The notes: generated by a model from the letters alone, not told the origin. Positions 45,660 to 55,565 are shown, counted from the stretch's first letter. The stretch: 63,430 bases of DNA from Paenibacillus puerhi (GCF_009846885.1 NZ_WUWM01000034.1:1-63430); one strand, 5' to 3'. A program made the numbers and translations.

Positions 45660-46957
45660 TGTTCCGTACCATATCCAATATTATGAAAGTAGACGATTTG
45701 AGGAAACGGATCCTGTTCACCCTTCTGGTGCTGATCGTCTACAGAATTGGTGCTTTTATTCCGGTACCTAACATCAACACAGAGCTGCTTAAAATGCAGG
45801 ACCAAGCTACCAGCGGAGTTTTCGCCTTGCTGAATACCTTCTCCGGGGGTGCGTTGTTCCAGTTCTCCATCTTCGCGATGACGATTACTCCGTATATTAC
45901 GGCGTCGATTATCGTTCAGCTCCTGTCGATGGATGTCATTCCGACATTCACTCAGTGGGCTAAAGAAGGAGAAGTGGGCCGCAAAAAGCTAAGTCAAGTT
46001 ACCCGTTACGGTACTATCGTGCTAGGACTTATCCAGGCTTTCAGCTTTGCGATCGGTTTTAACCGGATGGTTAGTGGATTGGTAATCAATCCGAGCTTTA
46101 CGACGTATGCTTTAATTGCGATCGTACTTACAGCTGGTACAGCATTTCTGATGTGGTTAGGGGAACAAATCACCGAGAATGGCATTGGAAATGGTATTTC
46201 CATTATCATCTTCGCGGGTATTGTCGCTGCGATTCCGACAGGCATCAGCCAAATTTATCAAACTCAATTTGTCGATGCTGGCGGCGCGGTTTTCCTCAAC
46301 ATCCTTAAGGTGCTGATTATCGCTGCTGTTGTAGTCGCCTTGATCGTTGGTGTCATATTCGTCCAGCAGGGCATTCGTAAGATTCCGGTTCAGTACGCGA
46401 AACGGGTGGTCGGTCGCAAAATGTTCGGCGGTCAGTCTACGCACATTCCGCTTAAAGTGAACGCTGCGGGCGTTATCCCAGTTATTTTCGCACTGTCCTT
46501 ACTCGTGTTTCCGCCGACCGTTGCCAGCTTCTGGCGTGGGAATCCGGTAGCCGAATGGATCATCACGAATCTGAGCTACACGCATCCGCTTGGCATGGTG
46601 CTGTATGTACTTCTGATCATCGGATTTACGTACTTCTACACATTCGTACAGATTAACCCTGTGCAAATGGCTGAGCAGATGAAGAAGAACGGCGGATATA
46701 TCCCGGGCATCCGACCAGGGAAGAACACCGAAGTATACTTGACCCGCGTGATGACTCGGATCACCCTTTCCGGCGCGCTGTTCTTGGCTGCCGTATCTAT
46801 TGTCCCGATGATTTTCGCTGCTCTGGCCGGGTTGCCGCAATCCGTGCAAATCGGCGGCACTTCCTTACTCATCGTAATCGGTGTAGGTTTGGAAACGATG
46901 AAAACCATCGAAAGCCAATTGATCAAACGCCATTACAAGGGCTTCATTAATAAATAG
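45659..46957 (+). CDS. secY: Preprotein translocase subunit SecY
   Basis: SecY is the protein-conducting channel. The 432-aa protein has ten hydrophobic membrane spans, the plug region after TM1 (GALFQFSIFAMTITPYITASIIVQLL) and the cytosolic loop with FFYTFVQINP-type YTFVQINPVQMAEQMKKNGGYIPGIRPG (MKKNGGYIPGIRPG is the SecA-binding loop). It overlaps rplO by 1 nt; the ribosome-binding site lies within rplO. Confidence 0.97.
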   Translation: MFRTISNIMKVDDLRKRILFTLLVLIVYRIGAFIPVPNINTELLKMQDQATSGVFALLNTFSGGALFQFSIFAMTITPYITASIIVQLLSMDVIPTFTQWAKEGEVGRKKLSQVTRYGTIVLGLIQAFSFAIGFNRMVSGLVINPSFTTYALIAIVLTAGTAFLMWLGEQITENGIGNGISIIIFAGIVAAIPTGISQIYQTQFVDAGGAVFLNILKVLIIAAVVVALIVGVIFVQQGIRKIPVQYAKRVVGRKMFGGQSTHIPLKVNAAGVIPVIFALSLLVFPPTVASFWRGNPVAEWIITNLSYTHPLGMVLYVLLIIGFTYFYTFVQINPVQMAEQMKKNGGYIPGIRPGKNTEVYLTRVMTRITLSGALFLAAVSIVPMIFAALAGLPQSVQIGGTSLLIVIGVGLETMKTIESQLIKRHYKGFINK

Positions 46958-47120
46958 CATATAGGTTCTGATAGTACGCTCGCCCGGCGCCTGTGACGAC
47001 CGACCTTCGGCATCATCGGCGTTGAGGTTGACGGGGCCCGCCTTCTGCGGTTTTCGTGAGAACTATCGGCACCTATTGTGCTGTTAGCATCGGATGATGC
47101 AAGTGAGGGAGGAAGTCACG

Positions 47121-47774
47121 GTGAATATTATCTTTATGGGACCTCCTGGTGCAGGTAAAGGTACGCAAGCGGAACGGATCATTGATGAATTCCAAATTCC
47201 GCATATCTCCACCGGTGATGCATTTCGGCTTGCGATGAAGCAAGAGACACCTCTTGGCGTCGAAGCGAAGAAGTTTGTGGATCAGGGGCTGCTTGTTCCG
47301 GATGAAATTACGATCGGCATCGTACGCGACCGCTTGTCGCAAGACGATTGCTCGAAAGGGTTTTTGTTGGACGGCTTCCCAAGAACGATCTCCCAGGCTG
47401 AAGCATTGGATGAAATTGCGACGGCTCTGAATCGGAAAATCGATCATGTCGTTAACTTGAGTGTAGATCGTAATTTGCTTCTTGCCCGTCTGACTGGCCG
47501 TCGGATTTGCAAATCCTGCGGTGCAACCTATCACGTCTTATTTAACCCTCCGGCAGTTGATCAGGTTTGTGACAAATGCTCAGGTGAATTGTATCAGCGC
47601 TCGGACGATAACGAAGAGAAGGTCGGAACTCGTTTGGACGAATATATCAATAAAACCGCTCCTCTTCTGGAGTACTATCGGAACAAGGGAATATTGCGCG
47701 AGGTTAACGGTGAGCAAGAAATCGATACGGTTACTGCACAAATCAGTTCACTATTGCGAGGACAAGCGGAATGA
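47121..47774 (+). CDS. adk: Adenylate kinase (zinc-binding)
   Basis: Adk interconverts ATP, ADP and AMP. The 217-aa protein has the P-loop GPPGAGKGT (7-15), DGFPRT, and a long LID with a four-cysteine zinc site (C130, C133, C150, C153), usual for Gram-positive Adk although B. subtilis replaces the last Cys with Asp. The start is GTG 47121, with GGGAGGA 7 nt upstream. The 163-nt gap from secY shows a GATAGT/ACTATC long-range pairing but no clear promoter. It overlaps map by 4 nt. Confidence 0.97.
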   Translation: MNIIFMGPPGAGKGTQAERIIDEFQIPHISTGDAFRLAMKQETPLGVEAKKFVDQGLLVPDEITIGIVRDRLSQDDCSKGFLLDGFPRTISQAEALDEIATALNRKIDHVVNLSVDRNLLLARLTGRRICKSCGATYHVLFNPPAVDQVCDKCSGELYQRSDDNEEKVGTRLDEYINKTAPLLEYYRNKGILREVNGEQEIDTVTAQISSLLRGQAE

Positions 47775-48523
47775 TCATTTGTAAATCTGCCGCTGAATTG
47801 GACTACATGCGCGAGGCCGGACGCATCGTTGCCGAAACGCACCGCGTGCTGCAGAAGGCCATTCAGCCCGATATTACAACCAAAGAACTCGATCAGATCG
47901 CTGAAGATTTTATTCGCAGTCAGGGCGCAATTCCATCTTTTAAAGGCTACAATGGTTTTCCTGGAAGCATCTGCGCTTCGGTCAATGATGAATTGGTTCA
48001 TGGGATCCCCGGTCAGCGCAAGCTGAATGAAGGTGACATTATCAGCATCGACATCGGAGCTCAATACAAAGGATATCATGGGGATTCCGCTTGGACTTAT
48101 GGCGTAGGCACGATCACCGAAACGGCGAGCAAGCTGCTTGAGGTTACGGAGAGGTCGTTGTTCGCCGGTCTGGCGGAAGCGAAACCGGACGCTAGGTTGT
48201 ACACGATATCCAATGCCATCCAAAGATGCGCCGAGAATGAAGGATTTTCGATTGTCAGAGAATATGTAGGACATGGCATCGGGGCCGAGCTCCACGAGGA
48301 GCCGCAAATACCTAACTATGGCATTGCCGGTCATGGACCGCGTCTTCGCCCGGGTATGGTGCTTGCAATCGAACCGATGGTCAACGTGGGTGAGCGATAC
48401 GTCCGGACGCTTCAAGATAACTGGACGGTGGTCACGGTGGATGGCACACTGTGCGCACACTTCGAGCATACCATCGCCATTACGCAGGACGGCTTCGAGA
48501 TACTGACGCTGCCGGGAGCGTAA
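47771..48523 (+). CDS. map: Methionine aminopeptidase, type I
   Basis: Map removes the initiator methionine. The 250-aa protein has all five metal ligands: D94, D105, H168 ([12 protein letters not shown]), E201 (AIEPM) and E232, and the substrate-contacting H77. It overlaps adk by 4 nt (ATGA), so translation is coupled. The adk-map pair after secY is standard for Bacillales. Confidence 0.97.
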   Translation: MIICKSAAELDYMREAGRIVAETHRVLQKAIQPDITTKELDQIAEDFIRSQGAIPSFKGYNGFPGSICASVNDELVHGIPGQRKLNEGDIISIDIGAQYKGYHGDSAWTYGVGTITETASKLLEVTERSLFAGLAEAKPDARLYTISNAIQRCAENEGFSIVREYVGHGIGAELHEEPQIPNYGIAGHGPRLRPGMVLAIEPMVNVGERYVRTLQDNWTVVTVDGTLCAHFEHTIAITQDGFEILTLPGA

Positions 48524-48529
48524 TTGCGT

Positions 48530-48838
48530 ATGGAACCGACGAAAGTTCCGCAGCTCGGACAAATCGTGAGGGTAATTAGAGGACGGGATTCCGAGAAGCT
48601 TGCCGTTATAATCGGCGTCGTAGACCAACGATACGTGCAGATCGCTGACGGCAGCAAACGGAAGTTCGATGATCCCAAGAAAAAAAGTCTGCTTCATCTC
48701 CAGCTTCTTCCGGCAATTAGCCCCGAAGTGGCCGATAGTATCCGTGAAACGGGACGGGTAACCAATGCTAAGCTCAGGCATGTTTTGACGCAAGCAGCGA
48801 ACCAATTTACGCAAGATGCGCAAGAGAAAGGAGAATGA
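48530..48838 (+). CDS. KOW-domain RNA-binding protein (L14e-like, YbzG-type)
   Basis: The 102-aa product has a KOW/L14e-like beta-barrel start ([24 protein letters not shown]) followed by [26 protein letters not shown], then a helical tail. Proteins of this kind are encoded between map and infA in Bacillales; their function is not established, but RNA or ribosome binding is likely. The start is ATG 48530 (GGGAG at 11 nt) or TTG 48524 (5 nt). It follows map without a gap and overlaps the infA ribosome-binding site. Confidence 0.8.
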   Translation: MEPTKVPQLGQIVRVIRGRDSEKLAVIIGVVDQRYVQIADGSKRKFDDPKKKSLLHLQLLPAISPEVADSIRETGRVTNAKLRHVLTQAANQFTQDAQEKGE

Positions 48839-48840
48839 CT

Positions 48841-49059
48841 GTGGCCAAAGAAGATGTAATTGAAGTTGAAGGTACAGTGATTGAACCTCTTCCGAATGCA
48901 ATGTTCAAGGTTGAGCTGGAGAACGGTCATCAGATACTTGCTCATGTATCCGGCAAAATCAGAATGCACTTTATTCGGATATTGCCAGGTGATAAAGTGA
49001 CGGTAGAACTCTCGCCGTATGATTTGACCAGAGGCCGTATAACCTATCGTTTTAAATAG
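48841..49059 (+). CDS. infA: Translation initiation factor IF-1
   Basis: IF-1 blocks the A site during initiation. The 72-aa OB-fold protein ([56 protein letters not shown]; the [13 protein letters not shown] part is diagnostic) is close to B. subtilis IF-1. GTG 48841 has AAAGGAGA 6 nt upstream. The ATG at 48835 abuts that site and is rejected. Confidence 0.97.
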   Translation: MAKEDVIEVEGTVIEPLPNAMFKVELENGHQILAHVSGKIRMHFIRILPGDKVTVELSPYDLTRGRITYRFK

Positions 49060-49086
49060 ATCGAACGTCTTACAACTAGGCACACA

Positions 49087-49113
49087 CTTACGAAGTAGCT
49101 TCCACGAGGGAGC
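49087..49113 (+). repeat. Dispersed stem-loop element, copy E (between infA and rpmJ)
   Basis: CTTACGAAGTA leads into GCTTCC (49098-49103), loop ACGA and GGGAGC (49108-49113), a 6-bp stem with one G-T pair. No ribosome-binding site follows at once; a second copy starts 10 nt later. It looks like a degenerate tandem partner. Confidence 0.5.
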
Positions 49114-49122
49114 CCTATATTC

Positions 49123-49281
<159 letters not shown>

Positions 49282-49296
49282 GGAGGTGCTGCATTC

Positions 49297-49665
49297 ATGG
49301 CACGTATTGCTGGTGTAGACTTACCGCGTGACAAGCGCGTGATTATCGCTTTGACTTACATTTTCGGAATCGGCAACACGACTTCTGCGAAAATCGTAGC
49401 TCAAACCGGTATCAACCCGGATACTCGCGTTCGCGATCTGACAGAAGACGAAGTGAGCAAAATCCGTGAAGTAATCGACAAGACGCTGAAAGTGGAAGGC
49501 GACCTTCGTCGTGAAATTTCCCTGAACATCAAGCGCCTGATCGAAATCGGATGCTATCGTGGCGTTCGTCATCGCCGCGGCTTGCCTGTTCGCGGTCAAC
49601 GTACTAAGACAAATGCTCGTACACGCAAAGGTCCTCGCCGTACGGTAGCTAATAAGAAAAAATAG
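49297..49665 (+). CDS. rpsM: 30S ribosomal protein S13
   Basis: S13 forms head bridges to the 50S subunit. The 122-aa product starts [21 protein letters not shown] and ends with [27 protein letters not shown] ([18 protein letters not shown] is diagnostic). AAGGAGGTG precedes the ATG, 15 nt after rpmJ. Confidence 0.97.
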   Translation: MARIAGVDLPRDKRVIIALTYIFGIGNTTSAKIVAQTGINPDTRVRDLTEDEVSKIREVIDKTLKVEGDLRREISLNIKRLIEIGCYRGVRHRRGLPVRGQRTKTNARTRKGPRRTVANKKK

Positions 49666-49684
49666 TAAAGGAGGGTAATGTTAC

Positions 49685-50080
49685 ATGGCTAAACCAAAAA
49701 AAGTCGTTCGTACAAAACGTCGCGACCGGAAAAATATTGACAGCGGAGTGGCTCATATCCGTTCTACGTTCAACAATACGATTGTTACTATCACGGATCC
49801 GCACGGTAATGCAATCTCCTGGGCAAGCGCAGGTAACCTTGGATTCAAAGGTTCCCGTAAGAGCACGCCGTTCGCCGCTCAAATGGCAGCAGAATCGGCA
49901 GCTAAAGCTGCAATGGAGCATGGCATGAAAGTGGTTGAAGTTATGGTTAAAGGTCCGGGCGCAGGCCGTGAGGCAGCTATCCGTTCTTTGCAAGCAGCAG
50001 GTTTGGAAGTAAACCTGATTAAAGACGTGACTCCGATTCCTCATAACGGTTGCCGTCCTCCAAAGCGTCGTCGTGTCTAG
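49685..50080 (+). CDS. rpsK: 30S ribosomal protein S11
   Basis: S11 lies in the platform near the Shine-Dalgarno helix. The 131-aa product has [27 protein letters not shown] and ends [27 protein letters not shown] precedes the ATG, 19 nt after rpsM. Confidence 0.97.
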   Translation: MAKPKKVVRTKRRDRKNIDSGVAHIRSTFNNTIVTITDPHGNAISWASAGNLGFKGSRKSTPFAAQMAAESAAKAAMEHGMKVVEVMVKGPGAGREAAIRSLQAAGLEVNLIKDVTPIPHNGCRPPKRRRV

Positions 50081-50109
50081 TTCAGGATTGCTAAGCCCAG
50101 TGGTATAAA

Positions 50110-50139
50110 TATCCAAATGGTGTCTATACTATTTGGATA
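50110..50139 (+). repeat. 9-bp inverted repeat between rpsK and rpoA
   Basis: TATCCAAAT (50110-50118) and ATTTGGATA (50131-50139) are perfectly complementary across a 12-nt loop that contains TATACT. No T-run follows. It lies in the 126-nt rpsK-rpoA gap, unusually long for this cluster. It could be an operator or an mRNA hairpin. Confidence 0.5.
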
Positions 50140-50206
50140 GGCATACTACGCGTTTTATACGTCTTACGTTATCCAGAATGAAACGACGTTTGAAGGAGGG
50201 TTTACA

Positions 50207-51151
50207 ATGATCGAAATCGAAAAGCCGAAAATAGAAACCGTATCATTAAGCGAAGATGGCACGTACGGCAAATTTGTCGTAGAGCCTTTGGAAAGAGGCT
50301 ACGGAACTACGCTCGGCAACTCGTTACGCAGAATCTTACTGTCTTCCCTTCCGGGCGCGGCGGTAACATCCGTCCAGATCGACGGCGTTCTGCACGAGTT
50401 CTCCACGGTTCCAGGTGTCATGGAAGATGTTACGGAAATCATCCTGAACCTGAAAGGTCTCTCGCTGAAAATTCATTCCGATGAAGAAAAAGTGCTTGAG
50501 ATCGATGCAGAAGGTGAAGGGGCTGTTGTGGCTGGCGATATTCGCGGCGATAGCGATGTGGAGATTTTAAACCCGGATCTGCACATTGCTACGCTGTCCT
50601 CCGACTCCAGACTTCACATGAGAATTCATGCGAATCGCGGTCGGGGTTATGTATCGGCAGACAAAAACAAAAGAGAGGATCAGCCGATCGGCGTGATTCC
50701 GATCGATTCGATCTACACTCCTATTACTCGTGTCAATTACAGCGTGGAGAATACGCGCGTCGGGCAAGTCACGAACTATGACAAGCTCACGCTCGAGGTA
50801 TGGTCCGATGGAAGTATTCGTCCTGAAGAGGCCGTTAGCTTAGGCGCCAAAATCTTGACCGAGCATCTGATGCTGTTTGTCGGTCTGACCGACGAAGCCA
50901 AAGATGCGGAGATCATGGTGGAGAAGGAAGAGGACAAGAAGGAGAAAGTGCTCGAGATGACTATCGAAGAGCTCGATCTCTCCGTACGTTCTTATAACTG
51001 TCTCAAGCGTGCAGGCATCAATACGGTACAGGAATTGATTACGAAAACGGAAGAAGATATGATGAAGGTTCGTAACCTGGGCCGCAAATCCCTAGAAGAG
51101 GTACAAGAGAAGCTCGAAGAGCTTGGTCTTGGACTTCGGATGGAAGATTAG
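50207..51151 (+). CDS. rpoA: DNA-directed RNA polymerase subunit alpha
   Basis: RpoA dimerises to nucleate polymerase assembly; its C-terminal domain contacts UP elements and activators. The 314-aa product has [30 protein letters not shown] ([17 protein letters not shown] is diagnostic) and the CTD core with [48 protein letters not shown] precedes the ATG. Confidence 0.98.
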   Translation: MIEIEKPKIETVSLSEDGTYGKFVVEPLERGYGTTLGNSLRRILLSSLPGAAVTSVQIDGVLHEFSTVPGVMEDVTEIILNLKGLSLKIHSDEEKVLEIDAEGEGAVVAGDIRGDSDVEILNPDLHIATLSSDSRLHMRIHANRGRGYVSADKNKREDQPIGVIPIDSIYTPITRVNYSVENTRVGQVTNYDKLTLEVWSDGSIRPEEAVSLGAKILTEHLMLFVGLTDEAKDAEIMVEKEEDKKEKVLEMTIEELDLSVRSYNCLKRAGINTVQELITKTEEDMMKVRNLGRKSLEEVQEKLEELGLGLRMED

Positions 51152-51196
51152 CGCCAGACTGAACGTTCAACCATCAAGCAGAAGGAGGTTGCACAC

Positions 51197-51565
51197 ATGG
51201 CTGCATACAAAAAGTTAAATCGTGATTCCAGCTCGCGTAAGGCACTGTTCCGCGACCTGGTAACCGACTTGTTCATACATGAGCGCATTCAAACGACAGA
51301 AGCAAAAGCGAAAGAATTGCGTTCGATCGCCGAGAAGCTGATTACTCTGGCTAAGCGCGGAGATCTGCATGCTCGCCGTCAAGTAGCTTCTTTTGTTCGT
51401 CGTGAACAAGCAAACGAAAACCAAGATGCGATTCAAAAGCTTTTCTCTGAGCTAGCTCCTCGCTACGCAGAGCGTCAAGGCGGATACACGCGTATCCTGA
51501 AGCTTGGCCCTCGTCGCGGTGATGCTGCGCCTATGGTTTATCTGGAACTCGTAGACCGCGCTTAA
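51197..51565 (+). CDS. rplQ: 50S ribosomal protein L17
   Basis: L17 sits near the tunnel exit. The 122-aa product ([26 protein letters not shown]..., [49 protein letters not shown]) is the short bacterial type. AGAAGGAGG precedes the ATG. It ends the alpha operon, with a terminator 15 nt downstream. Confidence 0.97.
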   Translation: MAAYKKLNRDSSSRKALFRDLVTDLFIHERIQTTEAKAKELRSIAEKLITLAKRGDLHARRQVASFVRREQANENQDAIQKLFSELAPRYAERQGGYTRILKLGPRRGDAAPMVYLELVDRA

Positions 51566-51579
51566 GAGATAAGGATGGG

Positions 51580-51624
51580 AAAGGGTGGACGGGATCTTCT
51601 GATTCTGATGAAACCCTTTTTTTG
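51580..51624 (+). terminator. Terminator after rplQ
   Basis: AAAGGGT (51580-51586) pairs with ACCCTTT (51613-51619), followed by a seven-base T-run. The stem is short and the loop long (26 nt), so the strength is moderate. Confidence 0.7.
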
Positions 51625-51669
51625 TATCTAGGAAACGGGTTAGGTTGAGTTTTTCGGAGGGCAGGGCCC

Positions 51670-52446
51670 GTGAGAAATTTATGTGTAACGGTGAGCTATG
51701 ATGGGGCCGGCTACAACGGCTTCCAGGTTCAACCCGGTCTGAACACCGTGCAGCACCAGTTGGAGCAAGCGATACGTCTGTTAACGGGGGAAGAAGTGAA
51801 GATTCATGCCTCCGGACGAACCGATGCAGGTGTGCATGCGCGCGGACAAGTGTTTCATTTCCATACCGCCTCTCAAATCCCCGTAAACCGCTGGTGCATG
51901 GCATTGAATGGCAGACTTCCCCATGACATTCGTATCTGGGACGTACGCGAGGTGCCGTTGGAATTTCATTCCCGGCGATGGGCCAAGCGTAAGACTTATC
52001 GCTATACCATCCGCTGCGGCAGGGTTTTCGATCCGATGACCCGGCATATGGAATACTACCATCCTCCTGCTTTGGACCTTGATGCGATGCGTGAGGCTTT
52101 GTCTTATGTAGAAGGCGAACATGACTTTACTTCGTTCTGCTCGGTTCGTACGAAGACGGTGAGTCATGTACGCACGATCTACGAAGCCAGGCTGGTGAAC
52201 GCATGGAAGGATGAGCACTTGAGATCAAGTGTTATTCATATTTATTTGACGGGCAACGGTTTTTTATACAACATGGTGAGGATCATCGTCGGGACGCTTA
52301 TACAGGTCGGGGAGGGCAAACGGAAAGCTTCGGATATGAAGCGAATCCTGGAGGCTAGAGACAGAGGAGCTGCCGGTCCAACGGCGATGGCTCAAGGCCT
52401 GATGCTCTGGGAAGTTTTTTATGACGAAGCACCGTTTACTACTTGA
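51670..52446 (+). CDS. truA: tRNA pseudouridine(38-40) synthase TruA
   Basis: TruA isomerises U38-U40 in the anticodon arm. The 258-aa product has SYDGAGYNGFQVQP and the catalytic motif SGRTDAGVHARGQV with Asp52. The start is GTG 51670 after GGAGGGCAGGG. It lies between the alpha operon terminator and the rplM promoter, as in Bacillus (where transporter genes usually intervene between rplQ and truA; they are absent here). Confidence 0.95.
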   Translation: MRNLCVTVSYDGAGYNGFQVQPGLNTVQHQLEQAIRLLTGEEVKIHASGRTDAGVHARGQVFHFHTASQIPVNRWCMALNGRLPHDIRIWDVREVPLEFHSRRWAKRKTYRYTIRCGRVFDPMTRHMEYYHPPALDLDAMREALSYVEGEHDFTSFCSVRTKTVSHVRTIYEARLVNAWKDEHLRSSVIHIYLTGNGFLYNMVRIIVGTLIQVGEGKRKASDMKRILEARDRGAAGPTAMAQGLMLWEVFYDEAPFTT

Positions 52447-52471
52447 AAATACCAGCGATTTGTAGTAAGAT
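52443..52471 (+). promoter_or_regulatory. Promoter of rplM-rpsI
   Basis: TTGAAA (52443-52448, overlapping the truA stop) and TAAGAT (52466-52471) are 17 bp apart. The transcript would begin near the start of the L13 leader. Confidence 0.65.
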
Positions 52472-52567
52472 TATCAATGGTGTTTCTGACTGGCTATCCC
52501 ACGGCCCCGGGTCTGAAAACCATTAGATTGTTGATTAATGATCATGGATGAAGATAGATCTAGGAGG
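52472..52567 (+). ncRNA. Ribosomal protein L13 leader
   Basis: The region holds the conserved parts of the Bacillales L13 leader: ATCAATGGTGTTT, a short GC-rich stem (GGCTATCC...CGGGTCTGAA), AAAACCATTAGATTGTTG, and AATGATCATGGATGAAGAT, ending at the AGGAGG of rplM. CAATGGT and ACCATTAG-type segments form the closing helix. The RNA is thought to mediate L13 feedback on rplM-rpsI. Confidence 0.85.
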
Positions 52568-52576
52568 AACATTTAC

Positions 52577-53014
52577 ATGCGTACCACATATATGGCTAAG
52601 CCAAATGAAGTAGAACGCAAATGGTACATCATCGATGCTACCAATAAAACGCTTGGCCGTCTTGCGAGCGAAGCAGCTGCTATCCTGCGCGGCAAGCATA
52701 AACCAGAATTTACTCCTCATGTTGATACAGGTGACTTCGTTATCGTCATCAACGCTGAGAAAATTCACTTGACCGGTAAAAAACTTCAAGACAAAAAATA
52801 CTATCGTCACTCCCTGCATCCGGGCGGCTTGAAAGTTACAACAGCTCAAGAGCTGTTGAACACAAAGCCTGAGCGCGTTTTGGAGTCGGCAATCCACGGG
52901 ATGCTTCCAAAAACCCGTTTGGGCAATCGTCTGAGAACAAAGCTGAATGTATACGCCGGATCGGAACATCCGCATCAAGCACAACAACCTGTAGTTTGGG
53001 AACTTCGCGGTTAA
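52577..53014 (+). CDS. rplM: 50S ribosomal protein L13
   Basis: L13 is an early assembly protein. The 145-aa product [31 protein letters not shown]... contains the L13 signature [20 protein letters not shown] 52577 has AGGAGG 9 nt upstream; upstream in-frame ATGs lie within the L13 leader. It is co-transcribed with rpsI, 18 nt downstream. Confidence 0.97.
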   Translation: MRTTYMAKPNEVERKWYIIDATNKTLGRLASEAAAILRGKHKPEFTPHVDTGDFVIVINAEKIHLTGKKLQDKKYYRHSLHPGGLKVTTAQELLNTKPERVLESAIHGMLPKTRLGNRLRTKLNVYAGSEHPHQAQQPVVWELRG

Positions 53015-53032
53015 TAAAGGGAGGACTGTCTT

Positions 53033-53425
53033 GTGGCACAAGTACAATATTATGGCACCGGCCGTCGTAAGCACTCGGTAGCACGTGTACGTTTAGTACC
53101 GGGTGAAGGCCGTATCGTGATCAATAAACGCGAATTGGACGAATACTTCGGTCTTGAGACTTTGAAGCTGATCGTCAAACAACCTTTGAACCTGACTGAA
53201 ACGTTGTCCAAGTACGACGTACTGGTTCTTGCGCACGGCGGCGGTATTTCCGGACAAGCTGGCGCAATCCGTCACGGTATTTCCCGTGCTCTGCTGAAAG
53301 CAGACCCGGAATATCGCGGCGCACTGAAAAGAGCAGGCTTCCTGACTCGTGACCCTCGTATGAAAGAGCGTAAGAAATACGGCTTGAAAGCCGCTCGTCG
53401 CGCTCCTCAATTCTCGAAACGTTAA
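53033..53425 (+). CDS. rpsI: 30S ribosomal protein S9
   Basis: S9 reaches the P-site tRNA with its C-terminal arginine. The 130-aa product has [39 protein letters not shown] and the basic tail ending [12 protein letters not shown]. The start is GTG 53033 after AAAGGGAGGA. A strong terminator follows. Confidence 0.97.
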   Translation: MAQVQYYGTGRRKHSVARVRLVPGEGRIVINKRELDEYFGLETLKLIVKQPLNLTETLSKYDVLVLAHGGGISGQAGAIRHGISRALLKADPEYRGALKRAGFLTRDPRMKERKKYGLKAARRAPQFSKR

Positions 53426-53448
53426 TATCCTGCAGTCTCTGTTATACG

Positions 53449-53481
53449 AGCCCTTGGCCTTCATCGGTCAAGGGCTTTTTC
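53449..53481 (+). terminator. Terminator after rpsI
   Basis: AGCCCTTGGCC (53449-53459) pairs with GGTCAAGGGCT (53466-53476), 11 bp with one G-T, followed by TTTTT. It ends the L13-S9 unit. Confidence 0.92.
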
Positions 53482-53578
53482 CTGTTTTCAACTTGTTCTA
53501 TTTATGAAACTTTGTCATTACCTGATTGCTCGGCCCTTCCTCGGGTTAAGTCAATATAAAAGAGAAAATCTCGGCTGA

Positions 53579-53611
53579 AGCGGCTAACTGAAGGAAAAAG
53601 CCGCAAGCGGC
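53579..53611 (+). other. Alternative stem-loops upstream of the X2/FN3 gene
   Basis: GCGGCT (53580-53585) can pair with AGCCGC (53599-53604), while GCCGC (53600-53604) can instead fold on the adjacent GCGGC (53607-53611). The rest of the 245-nt rpsI-to-CDS gap shows no convincing promoter and no riboswitch class I recognise. Confidence 0.35.
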
Positions 53612-53670
53612 GTCCATGACGAGCTAATCTTTGTGTTCTGAGAATAAGAGGAAGGTGAGTGAGGCTGACA

Positions 53671-55320
53671 ATGTATAGGCAATTGATCCCCATAGGGCTG
53701 GCTGTGGTACTCATCCTAGCGGCGATTCCCAGATCCGCAGACCCGTCGTTTATGGAAGATCAGGGACGCGATCGCAATAAGGGCGCAGAAGTCGCAGGAA
53801 AAAGCCTTGTCTACGGGGGAGAACATTTTGTAGAGGACGGGGAAATCTGGACTAGGCAATATACCGGATTAACTAATCATCTTGACGGCTATGCAAACGG
53901 TAGCGAAGAGTATGCAACAGATGAAGCAGCCCCTATGATTCTAGAGGCGGACGGGGGAGGGAGTGGCCTCTTGGCAGCGGAGGAGGAGGCCGGACATGCG
54001 AAAGGTTTCGTACGCTTGGACCGTCTACGCTATGAAGATGACCGAAGGGTGGGGGTAACAAGCAGTAGCGCCGATGCTAGCGTTTTGAGCCAAAGGGCAG
54101 GGCAGATGGTCGCAGGCGGCCAACCAATGCAGATCGAAGCTGACTTGCTTCCGATGGGTGCGGCGATGAATGAGATGAATCCGCTTACTTTTACGTCGGG
54201 GGCTGCTCTAGCCTTGAATGTTTCAGGGGAGAGCCCGAGCACGACCGAGTATGAAGACGGTGAAGGCGAGCAAGAAGACAGCCTTCCGCAACTGAGTATC
54301 GAGGAGATGAATTCGGTAGCCAAGCTAGCGCCTGCGGATCTTCCGGTTACAGCAGTGCCGGGCGCGGCAGTGGGCACGACCGCATTGACGGCAACCCCAG
54401 GTATTGGGAACCATCTAGTGCTCGTGGTTTCGTCCAGCAGCATCGTCCCGCCTGCAGTAGGGGATGGAGTGCCGGTGGGAGAAGGAGTGATTGACCCTTA
54501 CACGTCCGGCACGGACTTGGTTGGGGTGGACCCGATAACGAACAACTACGTGGGCGTATATGAGGTAGATGGCAGCGGTCAGATTATAAGCTTCCGGGAG
54601 CTTACGCTGACCGAGGAACTGATCAAGCCTGCGGATAGCTCGATCAGTCCGGCAACCGCAAGCTTCAGCAACAACGCGGACCAGACGTCTTCAGGATTGG
54701 AAGAGGGGCTGGCTGTGACCGTCGGCTGGAACGGCAACATGCTTAACGACATCCTGCTTGACGGGGTAAGCATGGAACCAACGAATTATGAGATAACAGG
54801 GAACATTGTCACGTTTAAGAAAGAGCTTTTAGCGGCTTTGACCGATGGGGTACACCAGTTCACTTTCGATATGAATGTTGGCGCCGATCCGACGTTGACA
54901 TTGACGGTCAGCAATTCGGCAAAAGCTATTCCAGCAGCGCCGACTCTGCAACCAGCTGAGGCGGATGACGCGAAGGTTACCATTCGTTGGAGTCCCGTAA
55001 CCGACGCTACCGGCTATAAGCTGTTTGTAAGTACAGCGGCAGGTACCTATGGGGCCGAGGCTGATACGGTAAGCGAGTCGGTATACAGCTATGTATTTAC
55101 CGGATTGACCAACGGCCAGACCTATTATTTCATGGTCAAAGCAATGAATCCAGGGGGGGACAGCGCAGCTTCCAATGAAGTCTATGCAACGCCGCAAGCA
55201 CCGGCATCTGAAGCCCCCGTCTTGCAGGACGTCTACGGCGATAGGGTAAGTCTGAGAGGGACTCCCGTAGCCGATGCTCCTTCGAATGAAATAGCCATTA
55301 CACCGGCGATCGTTTCGTAG
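53671..55320 (+). CDS. Secreted X2/fibronectin type III domain protein
   Basis: I do not recognise a named gene. The 549-aa product has an N-terminal signal-like hydrophobic stretch (~6-19), then ~220 acidic, low-complexity residues. A segment at ~238-312 (VGDGVPVGEGVIDPYTSGTDLVGVD, YVGVYEVDGSGQI) resembles repeats of Paenibacillus surface proteins. An X2-type Ig-like domain follows (~325-414: ISPATASF, NYEITGNIVTFKKELL, FDMNVGADPTLTLTV), then an FN3 domain (~420-508). No catalytic domain or cell-wall anchor is visible. It may bind carbohydrate or wall. ATG 53671 is chosen; GTG 53659 is also possible. It replaces genes found here in B. subtilis. Confidence 0.75.
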   Translation: MYRQLIPIGLAVVLILAAIPRSADPSFMEDQGRDRNKGAEVAGKSLVYGGEHFVEDGEIWTRQYTGLTNHLDGYANGSEEYATDEAAPMILEADGGGSGLLAAEEEAGHAKGFVRLDRLRYEDDRRVGVTSSSADASVLSQRAGQMVAGGQPMQIEADLLPMGAAMNEMNPLTFTSGAALALNVSGESPSTTEYEDGEGEQEDSLPQLSIEEMNSVAKLAPADLPVTAVPGAAVGTTALTATPGIGNHLVLVVSSSSIVPPAVGDGVPVGEGVIDPYTSGTDLVGVDPITNNYVGVYEVDGSGQIISFRELTLTEELIKPADSSISPATASFSNNADQTSSGLEEGLAVTVGWNGNMLNDILLDGVSMEPTNYEITGNIVTFKKELLAALTDGVHQFTFDMNVGADPTLTLTVSNSAKAIPAAPTLQPAEADDAKVTIRWSPVTDATGYKLFVSTAAGTYGAEADTVSESVYSYVFTGLTNGQTYYFMVKAMNPGGDSAASNEVYATPQAPASEAPVLQDVYGDRVSLRGTPVADAPSNEIAITPAIVS

Positions 55321-55388
55321 ATACCGGCATCGTCATCGGTAAGTTCCACGCTTAGATCGTATAAATAGGAGATAAAATGCCACTTTAC

Positions 55389-55430
55389 AGGTCACCCTGG
55401 AGCCGATCAAGGCACGGGGTGGCCTCTTTC
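55389..55430 (+). terminator. Probable terminator after the X2/FN3 gene
   Basis: AGGTCACCCT (55389-55398) pairs with GGGGTGGCCT (55416-55425), 10 bp including G-T pairs, followed by CTTTC. The U-tract is weak. Confidence 0.55.
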
Positions 55431-55537
55431 GATTCATCTCTGCGGTATGAAACCTAGTCTCCCTAAGTTTTATTAAAATGTATCACCAGATAGGCCAAAA
55501 CCTAATAAAATAGGGAATCAACCTTCATAAATTTAAA

Positions 55538-55565
55538 TTGACAAAAAGTCCGTATCAATTATAAT
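55538..55565 (+). promoter_or_regulatory. Promoter of cysH-sat
   Basis: A perfect TTGACA (55538-55543) and a perfect TATAAT (55560-55565) are 16 bp apart. The start would be near 55572, inside the operator-like sequence described next. The 309-nt upstream gap contains only this promoter and the preceding terminator; no S-box riboswitch fits in the short leader. Confidence 0.85.

Noticed and set aside
55501..55530. CymR-like site (ATAGGGAATC) upstream of the cysH promoter
   Set aside because: The match to the CymR consensus is too partial to support, and the consensus itself is loose.
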